Below the pieces are notes generated by a model. That model was not told where the DNA came from and did no database searches. It saw nothing but the letters and a program-made list of their open reading frames with translations. A stretch of 10,314 bases of DNA from an uncultured Oscillibacter sp. GTDB taxonomy: Bacteria; Bacillota; Clostridia; Oscillospirales; Oscillospiraceae. A program made the translations under genes and the position numbers. Shown here in pieces: positions 1-6,525 of the stretch. The stretch lies in contig CAMMCS010000060.1 of NCBI GenBank assembly GCA_946494635.1, forward strand, positions 1-10,314. Reading direction: 5' to 3'. Every line of letters starts with the position of its first letter. Positions within the stretch are counted from its first letter, which is position 1.

Positions 1-1715
1 GCGGGGTGAACGGATTCATCCTGCTCAACCGCATGACGCCGTTCACCGTGGCGGATCTGACGATTTTTCAAACCGGGATCAGCACGGTGCCCAACTACCT
101 CTCCACCGGATATATTATCCTGCTGATCTCCGCCCTGGCGCTGGTGGCGGTGGGACTTGCCCTCCTCTTTTGGAAGGGGCCCCGCAGCAGCCAGCCCCCG
201 CGGGCCCGCCTGCTTGCCGGCGCCGCGGCAGCGGCCGTATCCGGCCTGCTGCTGGGCGGCTGCTGCGCGCTGGCTTTTGCTGTGGGAGACCTGTCCCATC
301 AGTTTGCCAACCTGGCCTATGCCTATGAGGACTACGGTTTTTCCTACTGCTTTCTGCAGACCTGGCTGAACCGGGGGATCCGGCGCCCGTCCGGTTACAG
401 CCAGGCGGCCGTAGAGAAGATCTGCAAAACGGCGGAGGAGGGGACGGCTGGAGATGCGGCCCAGGCGCAGCCGGATGTCAATGTGGTGTTCATCCAGCTG
501 GAGTCCTTTATTGATCCGTCGCTGATCCGGGGGCTGGAGCTGTCAGAGGATCCGGTGCCCAACTGGACGGCGATGAAGGCGCAGTATTCCTCCGGTTACC
601 TGACGGTTCCGGTGGTGGGCGCCGGCACGGCCAATACGGAGTTCGAGGTGCTCACCGGCATGAGCACCCGGTTTTTCGGGCCCGGGGAATATCCCTATCA
701 GACCTGCCTGACAGATGAGGCGGTGGAGTCAGTCGCCTATGATCTGAAGGAAAACGGCTATGCCGCCCATGCCATTCACAACCACCAGGCATCCTTCTAC
801 AGCAGGAATGAGGTGTATCCGAACCTGGGGTTTGACGACTTTACGGCCCTGGAGTATATGCCCCAGGTGGAAAAGACCCCCACCAACTGGGCCACGGACG
901 GGATTTTGAAGGAAGAGATCCTCCAGGCGCTGGACGTGACGGAGGATCAGGCGGACCTGGTATTCACTGTGACAGTCCAGAGCCACGGGAAATATCCCGC
1001 AGACCCGGTGCTGGAGGACCCGGCGGTTACGGTGGAAACGTGCCCTGACGAGGATTACCGCTACGCAATCGAGTATTATGTGAATCAGCTCCATGAGGTG
1101 GACGCCTTCCTGGGCGAGCTGACAGCGGAGCTGGCGGCGCGGGAGGAGCGGACGGTACTGGTTCTCTACGGGGACCATCTGCCGGCCCTGGACCTGAAGG
1201 CGGCGGACCTGGAGAGCGGCAGCCTGTACCGCACGGAGTACATTCTCTGGGACAACTTCGGCCTGGAACAGCAGGACGAGAACCTGGCGGCCTATCAGCT
1301 CTCAGCTGCTGTCCTGGCCCGATTGGGGATTACCACCGGCCTGATGAACAGCTTCCACCAGACCTATCGGGCGCGGCCGGACTACTGGCAGAGCCTGCGG
1401 CTTCTGGAATACGACGCCCTGTACGGCGCGGGCTACCAGTACGGGGAGCGGGGCCGGTACCAGCCGGCGGAGATGGAAATGGGCATGGTGCCCATTGTGA
1501 TCACCGGGATGCGCCCCCAGGGGGAGAACTGGCTGATCCTGGGGGAGAACTTCACCCCTTACTGCGTCGTGACGGAAAACGGCGCGCGGCGGGAGACCGA
1601 GTATGTGTCCCCGAAGCTGCTGCGGGTTACTGAGGCGCTGGACGCCACGGACTACCGGGATCTGGAGATCCTGGTGGTGGACCGGCATAACGAGGTGCTC
1701 AGCGGTACGGAGTAG
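1..1715 (+). CDS. LTA synthase family protein (alkaline-phosphatase/sulfatase superfamily), 5' end missing
   Basis: Membrane enzyme of the lipoteichoic-acid-synthase family, which transfers glycerol-phosphate or similar groups outside the cell. The frame is open to the left window edge. The first in-frame start candidate is a GTG at 6 with no ribosome site, and family members normally have four to five N-terminal membrane helices; only about two remain here, so the true start lies upstream. Counting from that GTG: hydrophobic segments at ~36-56 and ~68-92, then the extracellular sulfatase domain from ~155. Expected metal/catalytic residues are visible: E166 in LESF, T208 in GAGTANTEF (nucleophile position), H327 in QSHGKYP, and D390-H391 in YGDH, matching the S. 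aureus LtaS pattern of Glu/Thr/His/Asp-His. Residues ~490-569 form an extra C-terminal module resembling an IPT/TIG-type beta domain (GENFTPY, then VSPKLLRV). Family is secure; the exact substrate (LTA or another glycopolymer) cannot be told. Confidence 0.9.
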   Translation, partial: GVNGFILLNRMTPFTVADLTIFQTGISTVPNYLSTGYIILLISALALVAVGLALLFWKGPRSSQPPRARLLAGAAAAAVSGLLLGGCCALAFAVGDLSHQFANLAYAYEDYGFSYCFLQTWLNRGIRRPSGYSQAAVEKICKTAEEGTAGDAAQAQPDVNVVFIQLESFIDPSLIRGLELSEDPVPNWTAMKAQYSSGYLTVPVVGAGTANTEFEVLTGMSTRFFGPGEYPYQTCLTDEAVESVAYDLKENGYAAHAIHNHQASFYSRNEVYPNLGFDDFTALEYMPQVEKTPTNWATDGILKEEILQALDVTEDQADLVFTVTVQSHGKYPADPVLEDPAVTVETCPDEDYRYAIEYYVNQLHEVDAFLGELTAELAAREERTVLVLYGDHLPALDLKAADLESGSLYRTEYILWDNFGLEQQDENLAAYQLSAAVLARLGITTGLMNSFHQTYRARPDYWQSLRLLEYDALYGAGYQYGERGRYQPAEMEMGMVPIVITGMRPQGENWLILGENFTPYCVVTENGARRETEYVSPKLLRVTEALDATDYRDLEILVVDRHNEVLSGTE

Positions 1716-1782
1716 CCGCGGATCCCGGGCACATCCCCCAAACGTACGATCTGCACAGGCGGATTTTGTTTGCATGGAAACT

Positions 1783-1819
1783 GAAGCGGCGGGGCATAGC
1801 CCCGCCGCTTCGCCCTTTT
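1783..1819 (+). terminator. Rho-independent terminator between convergent genes
   Basis: A perfect 13-bp stem (1783-1795 with 1799-1811, loop ATA) of GC-rich sequence is followed on the + strand by CCCTTTTATTT. It serves the LTA-synthase-family gene, which stops 67 nt upstream. The T run overlaps the stop codon of convergent gatD. On the minus strand the hairpin follows the gatD stop by 6 nt but has only a weak T run, so termination there is less certain. Confidence 0.75.
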
Positions 1820-2555
1820 ATTTGCCTGCCTCAGCCCGCAGCCGCAGCTGCTCTGCCGTAATGGCGTAGCCGGCCTCGGCATAGGGATCCGTGGCCGCCT
1901 CCTCCGGCAGCTGCGTCCCGCGCCGGGCCAGGATGGCCGCAGCCACAGCCTCCAGCAGCCGGGGGTTCTTCACCAGGATGGGCCCGGTGAGCTCCGAGGC
2001 AAACACATTTTTCCAGTGGAAGCCCTCCGGCCCCTTTTCCGCCTCATTGCCATAGCCCAGGGCGAGGCTGGTGAGCAGCGGCGTCTCCACGCCGCGGATC
2101 TGGCCGCACTTGTTCATAAAGCCGATTACCGCCTCCGGGAAGAGGTCCGTGGCGCCGTACACGTCCCCCACGATCCGGCGGCTGCCCTGGGCTGTGGTAA
2201 AACCGGCCAGGCCGATGCCGTCAAAGGTCTCCCCGTCCTTTGTGGTGACGGAGGCGCCCAGCAGCTCCATGGCCGTGCCGGCGAACAGCATGGCGCAGCC
2301 ATCCTCCGCCGCGGCCTTCACCGCCGGGCCGTACTGGGCGAAGTCCCCGGCGGCGAACCGCTGGGCCCGCTCCGTGCCGGCCCCCATGAAGAGGAAGTCG
2401 GCGCCAGAGATGTCCGCGCCCTCTCCCGGGGCCACGGCCTGTACCGTGACCGTGTGGCCCAGGGCTGACAGATACCGCCGGAGGACGGACACATTGGCAT
2501 AGCTGCCGTACAGGCTCATCAGGTCCGGATAAAAATGGACGAGCTTCAGTTCCAT
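1818..2555 (-). CDS. gatD: GatD-like glutamine amidotransferase subunit of lipid II isoglutaminyl synthase, catalytic Cys and His both absent
   Basis: GatD normally hydrolyses glutamine and passes ammonia to MurT, which amidates the D-Glu alpha-carboxyl of lipid II to D-isoglutamine. This 245-aa protein has the usual length (S. aureus GatD is about 243) and a class I amidotransferase layout of the CobB/CobQ type. The nucleophile elbow, normally CGGYQLLG, reads GTAMELLG at 93-100, putting Gly93 at the nucleophile Cys position. The C-terminal catalytic His, normally in a YLHGPILPKNP-like motif, is Thr190 in ELTGPILVKNP. The nearby Cys87 is six residues too early. Surrounding conserved text (FMGAGTER, WKNVFASEL, GPILVKNP) is intact, so this is not decay by frameshift. 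It starts with ATG 4 nt after the murT stop, with AAAGGAGG overlapping the end of murT, so the two genes are translated as a pair. Family assignment is strong; glutaminase activity is doubtful. Confidence 0.93.
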   Translation of the reverse strand: MELKLVHFYPDLMSLYGSYANVSVLRRYLSALGHTVTVQAVAPGEGADISGADFLFMGAGTERAQRFAAGDFAQYGPAVKAAAEDGCAMLFAGTAMELLGASVTTKDGETFDGIGLAGFTTAQGSRRIVGDVYGATDLFPEAVIGFMNKCGQIRGVETPLLTSLALGYGNEAEKGPEGFHWKNVFASELTGPILVKNPRLLEAVAAAILARRGTQLPEEAATDPYAEAGYAITAEQLRLRAEAGK

Positions 2556-2559
2556 ATCC

Positions 2560-3888
2560 TCACGCCTCCTTTACCACCTGGGAGAGGATCTTGTCCCGAT
2601 CCGAAAAACAGGTGACCACATACACGTTCTCGCTCCCTGCCGCTTTCAGCTCCGCGGCTGCGGCGGGGATGTCCGCCTGGACCGTGATCTTTTCCCGGGG
2701 AATATCCGTGAAGGAGAACCGCTCCGCCAGATCGTTACTGTACTGGCCGGAGAGGATCACCCGCTCCACCTGGGGGGCGTTCAGCAGGTTAAAGTCGATG
2801 TCCCACAGCCAGCTGGTCTCGCTGGTGAAGTACTTCCGGCTCACCGCGTCCACGATCACCAGCACCGTGCAGGGGGCCTGGGCGGCGCGGATGTAGCGGA
2901 GGTTGGTGTCGTAGGCGATGGAGTTCTCATGCTTGCTGGTCAGCAGCATCCCCCGGTGGGCCCCCAGGGTAAACTTCTGCATCCGTCCGTTTTTCAGGAT
3001 GTAGTTGTTGATGACCCCGGCGGCGGTGTCCGCCGCCACACCGACACAGCGGCAGGCGGCGTAGGCCGCCAGGATGTTGTAGACGTTGTAGATGCTGCGG
3101 AAGGCCAGCTGGATGGTGATGGTGCCGTCGATGGTCAGGGTGCCCCGCTCCAGATCCAGGGCCGTGGCGGTGTAATCCGTGGCGGGCTTCCGATGGCCGC
3201 ACTTCGTGCAGCGGAAGGCCCCGATGTGGTTGTAGTGGACGTAGTCGTACTCCATGGGGGCGCGGCACACCGGGCAGTAGGCCCCGTCGTGATACACGCC
3301 GGCGGGGGCGTCCGTGTCAAAGGAGCAGCGGTCCAGGCCGAACCACTTCACCTTGTCATGCCCCTGGGCAAAGCAGCTGGACAGGGGATCGTCGGCATTC
3401 AAGATCAGCTCCGTCTCCGGGGAGAGGGCCGGCAGGATGGCGTCGTACACCCACTCCGGGTGGCCGTTCCGGGTCAGCTGGTCCCGGTACAGGTTGGTGA
3501 TGACGAACTCCGTGGGGTGGAAGTACCGGAAGCTCTGGGCCGCGTACCGCTCGTCGGACTCGATCAGCAGCACGTCCGCCCGCACCCGGCCGGACATGGT
3601 GGCGTGGGTCAGCACCAGGGTGGTGACGCCCTCGATCTGGTTGGAGCCCTCCTCGTTGTAGACCACGGTCTTGCCGCCGGCCCGGAGGATGGCGGCGATC
3701 ATCTCCACCGTGGAGGTCTTGCCGTTGGAGCCGGTGACGGCGATGATGTGGGACGGCAGCTGGATCCGGGAGAGGATGTCCGGGCAGATCTTCAGGGCGA
3801 ACTTGCCGGGCATGGAGCTGCCCTTGCCCACCAGCTTGCCCACGGCCCGGCCCAGCTTGCACACGGCGATGGCTAAAAATTTTTTCAT
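2560..3888 (-). CDS. murT: MurT, Mur-ligase-like ATP-dependent subunit of lipid II isoglutaminyl synthase
   Basis: Cytoplasmic partner of GatD that activates the D-Glu carboxyl of lipid II with ATP for amidation. The 442-aa product matches the family length (S. aureus about 437). The Mur-ligase P-loop GSNGKTS is at 53-59. A four-cysteine zinc ribbon typical of MurT is inserted in the central domain: CPVC (C205, C208) and CTKC (C227, C230). The C-terminal domain (DUF1727-type) carries VDAVSRKYF and a WDID motif (D363, D365) in the region that supplies an Asp to the GatD active site in characterised complexes; exact correspondence is inferred. The ATG at 3888 was chosen because AAGGAGG lies 8 nt upstream; the frame stays open to 3969, but those extra residues look like translated leader. 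It lies 105 nt downstream of mnmG on the same strand and just before gatD. Confidence 0.95.
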   Translation of the reverse strand: MKKFLAIAVCKLGRAVGKLVGKGSSMPGKFALKICPDILSRIQLPSHIIAVTGSNGKTSTVEMIAAILRAGGKTVVYNEEGSNQIEGVTTLVLTHATMSGRVRADVLLIESDERYAAQSFRYFHPTEFVITNLYRDQLTRNGHPEWVYDAILPALSPETELILNADDPLSSCFAQGHDKVKWFGLDRCSFDTDAPAGVYHDGAYCPVCRAPMEYDYVHYNHIGAFRCTKCGHRKPATDYTATALDLERGTLTIDGTITIQLAFRSIYNVYNILAAYAACRCVGVAADTAAGVINNYILKNGRMQKFTLGAHRGMLLTSKHENSIAYDTNLRYIRAAQAPCTVLVIVDAVSRKYFTSETSWLWDIDFNLLNAPQVERVILSGQYSNDLAERFSFTDIPREKITVQADIPAAAAELKAAGSENVYVVTCFSDRDKILSQVVKEA

Positions 3889-3903
3889 TTCAGTTCCTCC
3901 TTG

Positions 3904-3928
3904 GCCGGCGGCTGCTTCTGCCGCCGGC
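3904..3928 (-). promoter_or_regulatory. Hairpin immediately upstream of the murT ribosome site
   Basis: In the mRNA sense of murT, a 9-bp GC-only stem (GCCGGCGGC with GCCGCCGGC, 7-nt loop) ends about 2 nt before the AAGGAGG of murT. No T run follows, so it is not a classical terminator. It could be a processing or RNA-stability signal between mnmG and murT, or affect ribosome access. Function is inferred only. Confidence 0.4.
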
Positions 3929-3993
3929 AGGGTATGTGCGGCCTCCGCCGCGCAGCCCGGCAGAGCCATTTTTTGCCGGGGAATATCCCGGCG

Positions 3994-5862
3994 TCAGCGC
4001 CGCTCCAGATAGATCATGAGCGCCGTCACATCCGCCGGGCTGACGCCGGAGATGCGGGACGCCTGGCCCAGGTCCGCCGGGCGCACGGCGTCCAGCTTTT
4101 CCCGGGCCTCCAGCCGCAGCCCCTGGATGGCGCTGTAGTCCAGATCCGGCGGCAGGCGGCGGGATTCCATCTTCCGGAAGTCCTCTACCTGCTTCTGCTG
4201 GCGCTGGATGTAGCCGGCGTACTTTACGCTGATCTCCACCTGCTCCGCCACGTCCGGCGAAAGGCCTGGCCGGCCCGGGTCAAAGGGGGCCAGGTCGGCG
4301 TAGGACAGCTGGGGCCGCCGCAGCAGGGCGAGGAGAGAGCAGCCGTCGGTTGTGTCTGAGGTGCCCTTTTCCGCCAGAAACGCTGCCAGGGCGGGGGAGG
4401 GAGCCACGCCGGTGTGGGTCAGCCGGGCGATCTCCCGGTCCACAGCCGCGTATTTTTCCTCCACGGCCCGGAGCCGCTCCTCCGGCACCAGGCCGATCTC
4501 CCAGCCCCGGCGGGTCAGCCGCTGGTCGGCGTTGTCCTGCCGCAGCAGCAGCCGGTATTCGCTGCGGGAGGTCATCATGCGGTAGGGCTCGTTGGTGCCC
4601 TTGGTCACCAGGTCGTCGATGAGGGTGCCGATGTAGCTCTCCGACCGGGAGAGGATGAAGTCGCCCTCCCCCCGGAGCCTCCGGGCGGCGTTGACCCCGG
4701 CCACAAAGCCCTGGACCGCCGCCTCCTCGTACCCGGAGGAGCCGTTGAACTGCCCGGCGCCGTACAGCCCCGGGATGGCCTTCACCTCCAGGGTGGGCCG
4801 CAGGGCCAGGGGGTCGATGCAGTCGTACTCGATGGCGTAGGCGGGCCGGGTCATCACCGCGTGCCGCAGGCCCGGCACACTGTGGAGCATCCGGATCTGC
4901 ACCTCCTCCGGCATGGAGGAGGAGAAGCCCTGGATGTACAATTCCTCGGTGTTCAGCCCCATGGGCTCCACAAACAGCTGGTGGCGGAGCTTGTCCGGGA
5001 ACCGGACCACCTTGGTCTCAAAGGAGGGGCAATAGCGCGGGCCCACCCCCTCGATGACGCCGGAGTACATGGGGGCCCGGTCCAGGTTCTCCCGGACGAT
5101 GCGGAGGGTCTCCTCCGTGGTCCAGGTGAGCCAGCACACCGCCCGGTTCTCCGGCGGGGACTTTGTGGTGAAGGAGAAGGGCACCGGCAGAACGTCGCCG
5201 GGCTGGACCTCCATCTCGTCAAAGTCCACCGTCCGGGCGTTGACCCGGGGCGGGGTGCCGGTCTTGAACCGCCGCAGGGGCAGGCCCAGCTTCAGCAGGG
5301 AGTCCGTCAGCCGGCCGGCGGCGTGCATCCCGTCGGGGCCGGAGTCCTCGATGCACTCCCCCACGATGGTGCGGCCGGCCAGATATGTGCCGGTAGCGAG
5401 AATGACCGCCTTCACGGAGAACACCGCCCCGGTGGAGAGCACCACGGCGCTGACGGCGCCGCCCTCCGTGCGGATCTCCACCACCTCGCCCTGGCGGACC
5501 GTCAGGTGTTCCTGCCGCTCCAGGGTGTGCTTCATCCGCTCCTGGTACCTCCGCCGGTCCGCCTGGGCCCGGAGGGACCAGACGGCAGGGCCCTTGCCCT
5601 TGTTCAAAAGACGGTACTGGATGCAGCATTCGTCGGCGGCCCGGGCCATCTCGCCCCCCAGGGCGTCCAGCTCCCGGACCAGGTGGCCCTTGCCGGTGCC
5701 GCCGATGGCGGGGTTGCAGGGCATGTTGCCCACCGCGTCCAGGTTGATGGTGAACACGATGGTCTCCAGCCCCAGCCGGGCGGCGGCCAGGGCGGCCTCG
5801 ATGCCCGCGTGGCCCGCGCCGATGACGGCGATGTCGAAAGTTCCAGCGTCGAATTGAGTCAT
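3994..5862 (-). CDS. mnmG: MnmG, tRNA uridine-5-carboxymethylaminomethyl modification enzyme (FAD)
   Basis: With MnmE, MnmG (GidA) installs the (carboxymethyl)aminomethyl group on U34 of certain tRNAs. The 622-aa product is standard length. The FAD-binding loop GAGHAG is at 15-20, followed by NMPCNPAIGGTGKGH (Cys49, equivalent to E. coli Cys47). GidA signature 1 reads GPRYCPSFETKVVRF (Cys278, equivalent to E. coli Cys277), and signature 2 runs from AGQFNG through GYEEAAVQG. Both redox cysteines are present, so it should be active. The chosen ATG at 5862 has GGAGAG about 8 nt upstream and gives the normal N-terminus. The frame stays open to 6012, but that extension is translated repeat element. 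murT follows 105 nt downstream. mnmE and rsmG, the usual partners, are not in the window. The upstream region is abnormal: a hairpin-rich element and a second, diverged copy of this gene's start. Confidence 0.96.
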   Translation of the reverse strand: MTQFDAGTFDIAVIGAGHAGIEAALAAARLGLETIVFTINLDAVGNMPCNPAIGGTGKGHLVRELDALGGEMARAADECCIQYRLLNKGKGPAVWSLRAQADRRRYQERMKHTLERQEHLTVRQGEVVEIRTEGGAVSAVVLSTGAVFSVKAVILATGTYLAGRTIVGECIEDSGPDGMHAAGRLTDSLLKLGLPLRRFKTGTPPRVNARTVDFDEMEVQPGDVLPVPFSFTTKSPPENRAVCWLTWTTEETLRIVRENLDRAPMYSGVIEGVGPRYCPSFETKVVRFPDKLRHQLFVEPMGLNTEELYIQGFSSSMPEEVQIRMLHSVPGLRHAVMTRPAYAIEYDCIDPLALRPTLEVKAIPGLYGAGQFNGSSGYEEAAVQGFVAGVNAARRLRGEGDFILSRSESYIGTLIDDLVTKGTNEPYRMMTSRSEYRLLLRQDNADQRLTRRGWEIGLVPEERLRAVEEKYAAVDREIARLTHTGVAPSPALAAFLAEKGTSDTTDGCSLLALLRRPQLSYADLAPFDPGRPGLSPDVAEQVEISVKYAGYIQRQQKQVEDFRKMESRRLPPDLDYSAIQGLRLEAREKLDAVRPADLGQASRISGVSPADVTALMIYLERR

Positions 5863-5874
5863 CTGCTTCTCTCC

Positions 5875-6132
5875 GTCCCATTGCCGCGGGCCACGCGGGT
5901 TCCCGTGGGTGATTTCAATGCTCGGCGGAAGCACCCGCAAGGGGTACGCCACATCCGTAAGGCGGCAAAGCTGCCAACGGCTGTGCGGTGAATTCCGCCA
6001 TCTCCGCGCCAAGTGCCGCCGCTGCGCGGCGGTTGCGCTCCGAAACGCGCCTGCGGGCGCAGTCCGCTAAGGTTTTTACTGCGTAAAAACGCTTGTACGC
6101 GCAAAGCGCGTCCCGGCTTTCGCCGGGTCCCA
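5875..6132. repeat. Hairpin-chain element inserted upstream of mnmG, with flanking 6-bp direct repeats
   Basis: This fills most of the 342-nt gap between mnmG and the XRE gene. The right half is an unbroken chain of small perfect hairpins (arms/loop): 6016-6022/6026-6032 (7 bp, loop TGC), 6047-6051/6056-6060 (5 bp), 6072-6079/6083-6090 (8 bp, GTTTTTAC-tgc-GTAAAAAC), 6097-6102/6106-6111 (6 bp, loop AAA) and 6112-6117/6122-6127 (6 bp, loop TTTC). The left half holds a longer stem, CCGT-GGCGGC with GCTGCC-ACGG (5955-5980, one G-U pair), and an imperfect one near 5892-5909. The hexamer GTCCCA occurs at both ends (5875-5880 and 6127-6132), as a target-site duplication would. No protein is encoded convincingly, although the minus strand is open in several frames. 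It resembles REP/MITE-type dispersed repeats; family unknown, and a genome-wide copy number is needed to confirm mobility. Confidence 0.6.
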
Positions 6133-6188
6133 CTGTGTCCCGCGCCGATGACGGCGATGTCAAATTGTCCGGCGTCAAATTCAGTCAT
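6133..6188 (-). pseudogene. Truncated, diverged duplicate of the mnmG 5' end
   Basis: The minus strand from 6188 encodes MTEFDAGQFDIAVIGAGH, almost the same as the true MnmG start (MTQFDAGTFDIAVIGAGH). At DNA level about 43 of 50 bases match positions 5813-5862, including an uninterrupted 23-base identical run. Similarity stops where the hairpin element begins. The fragment is out of frame with mnmG, and its reading frame runs through the element for 109 codons to a TGA at 5859-5861, overlapping the mnmG start as ATGA. An AAAGGA lies upstream, near the XRE stop, so it may be translated as an upstream ORF coupled to mnmG. It is most simply a relic of a partial duplication or recombination at the mnmG start. 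Confidence 0.7.
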
Positions 6189-6204
6189 TGGGTGGGAGAT
6201 CCTT

Positions 6205-6417
6205 TCATCGGTGTGCATGGGGATCGTCGGTGCGGCCCATCAGCCAGTCCACGGACACGTCGTAGAAGTCCGCGATGTGGAGCAGAGTGTCAAACCCCGG
6301 CTTGGCGCCCAGCTCCAGGTCCTGGTAGCCCCGGGCAGACAGGCCGACCTCCTTGGCCACTTCTGCCTGGGTCAGCTTTTTCTCTTTGCGCAGGGCACGA
6401 ATTTTATCGGCAAACAT
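6205..6417 (-). CDS. XRE/Cro-CI family helix-turn-helix transcriptional regulator
   Basis: A 70-aa DNA-binding protein consisting almost entirely of one HTH_3 (Cro/CI) domain: FADKIRALRKEKKLTQAEVA, then GLSARGYQDLELG for the recognition-helix region, and the typical tail TLLHIADFYDVSVDWLMGR. The ATG at 6417 has GGGGAG 6 nt upstream; an in-frame start further up would translate promoter DNA. It is divergent from a 61-aa gene across a 108-nt region holding two identical-type palindromes, so autoregulation plus control of the divergent gene is likely (inference). Its stop lies only 16 nt before the duplicated mnmG start, so xre and mnmG may once have been directly adjacent and co-transcribed, and could still be. 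No toxin or phage gene neighbours it. Confidence 0.88.
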   Translation of the reverse strand: MFADKIRALRKEKKLTQAEVAKEVGLSARGYQDLELGAKPGFDTLLHIADFYDVSVDWLMGRTDDPHAHR

Positions 6418-6430
6418 ATTGCTCCCCCTC

Positions 6431-6459
6431 TTGACACACACTCGGATGTGTGGTATAGT
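6431..6459 (+). promoter_or_regulatory. Promoter for the 61-aa gene
   Basis: Perfect -35 TTGACA (6431-6436), 17-nt spacer, and -10 TATAGT (6454-6459) reading toward the 61-aa gene. The spacer is almost exactly filled by the first palindromic operator, so a bound repressor would block RNA polymerase. Confidence 0.8.
6435..6452. promoter_or_regulatory. Operator palindrome O1
   Basis: Imperfect palindrome with arms CACACA (6435-6440) and TGTGTG (6447-6452) around CTCGGA. It sits between the -35 and -10 boxes of the rightward promoter. It shares its core ACACACTCGG with O2, 35 bp away centre to centre. Likely binding site of the adjacent XRE protein (inference). Confidence 0.65.
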
Positions 6460-6470
6460 AAATCCAAGAA

Positions 6471-6486
6471 ACACACTCGGGTGTGT
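6471..6486. promoter_or_regulatory. Operator palindrome O2
   Basis: Palindrome ACACAC-TCGG-GTGTGT with perfect 6-bp arms. It lies downstream of the rightward -10 and directly downstream of the leftward TATAAT, so one site could repress both promoters. Second copy of the O1 motif. Confidence 0.7.
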
Positions 6487-6492
6487 ATTATA
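6487..6492 (-). promoter_or_regulatory. -10 box of the leftward (xre) promoter
   Basis: A perfect TATAAT on the minus strand, about 70 nt upstream of the xre start. No good -35 is seen at 16-18 nt, so the promoter may be weak or need help. O2 abuts it where transcription would start. Confidence 0.5.
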
Positions 6493-6525
6493 TTGATTTC
6501 CCGATTATCGTGGGAGGTGGCTCTA

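Noticed and set aside
1716..1782. Gene or regulatory site in the gap before the terminator
   Set aside because: Only 67 nt, with no ORF, promoter or repeat.
2929..3876. 315-codon + strand frame opposite murT
   Set aside because: Shadow of murT with Val/Gly/His-rich composition and no start signals.
3889..3969. 27-codon N-terminal extension of MurT
   Set aside because: It would translate the leader hairpin; AAGGAGG is correctly spaced for the ATG at 3888.
4414..5991. Very long (525-codon) open frame on the + strand opposite mnmG
   Set aside because: Antisense to a certain mnmG; low-complexity His/Gly/Pro/Val-rich composition typical of the shadow of GC-rich codons; no ribosome site or promoter.
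5863..6012. N-terminal extension of MnmG by 50 codons
   Set aside because: It translates the repeat element; the ATG at 5862 has a ribosome site and gives the normal family N-terminus.
6016..6127. Hairpin series as a CRISPR array or tandem repeat
   Set aside because: The hairpins differ in sequence; there is no repeated unit with spacers.
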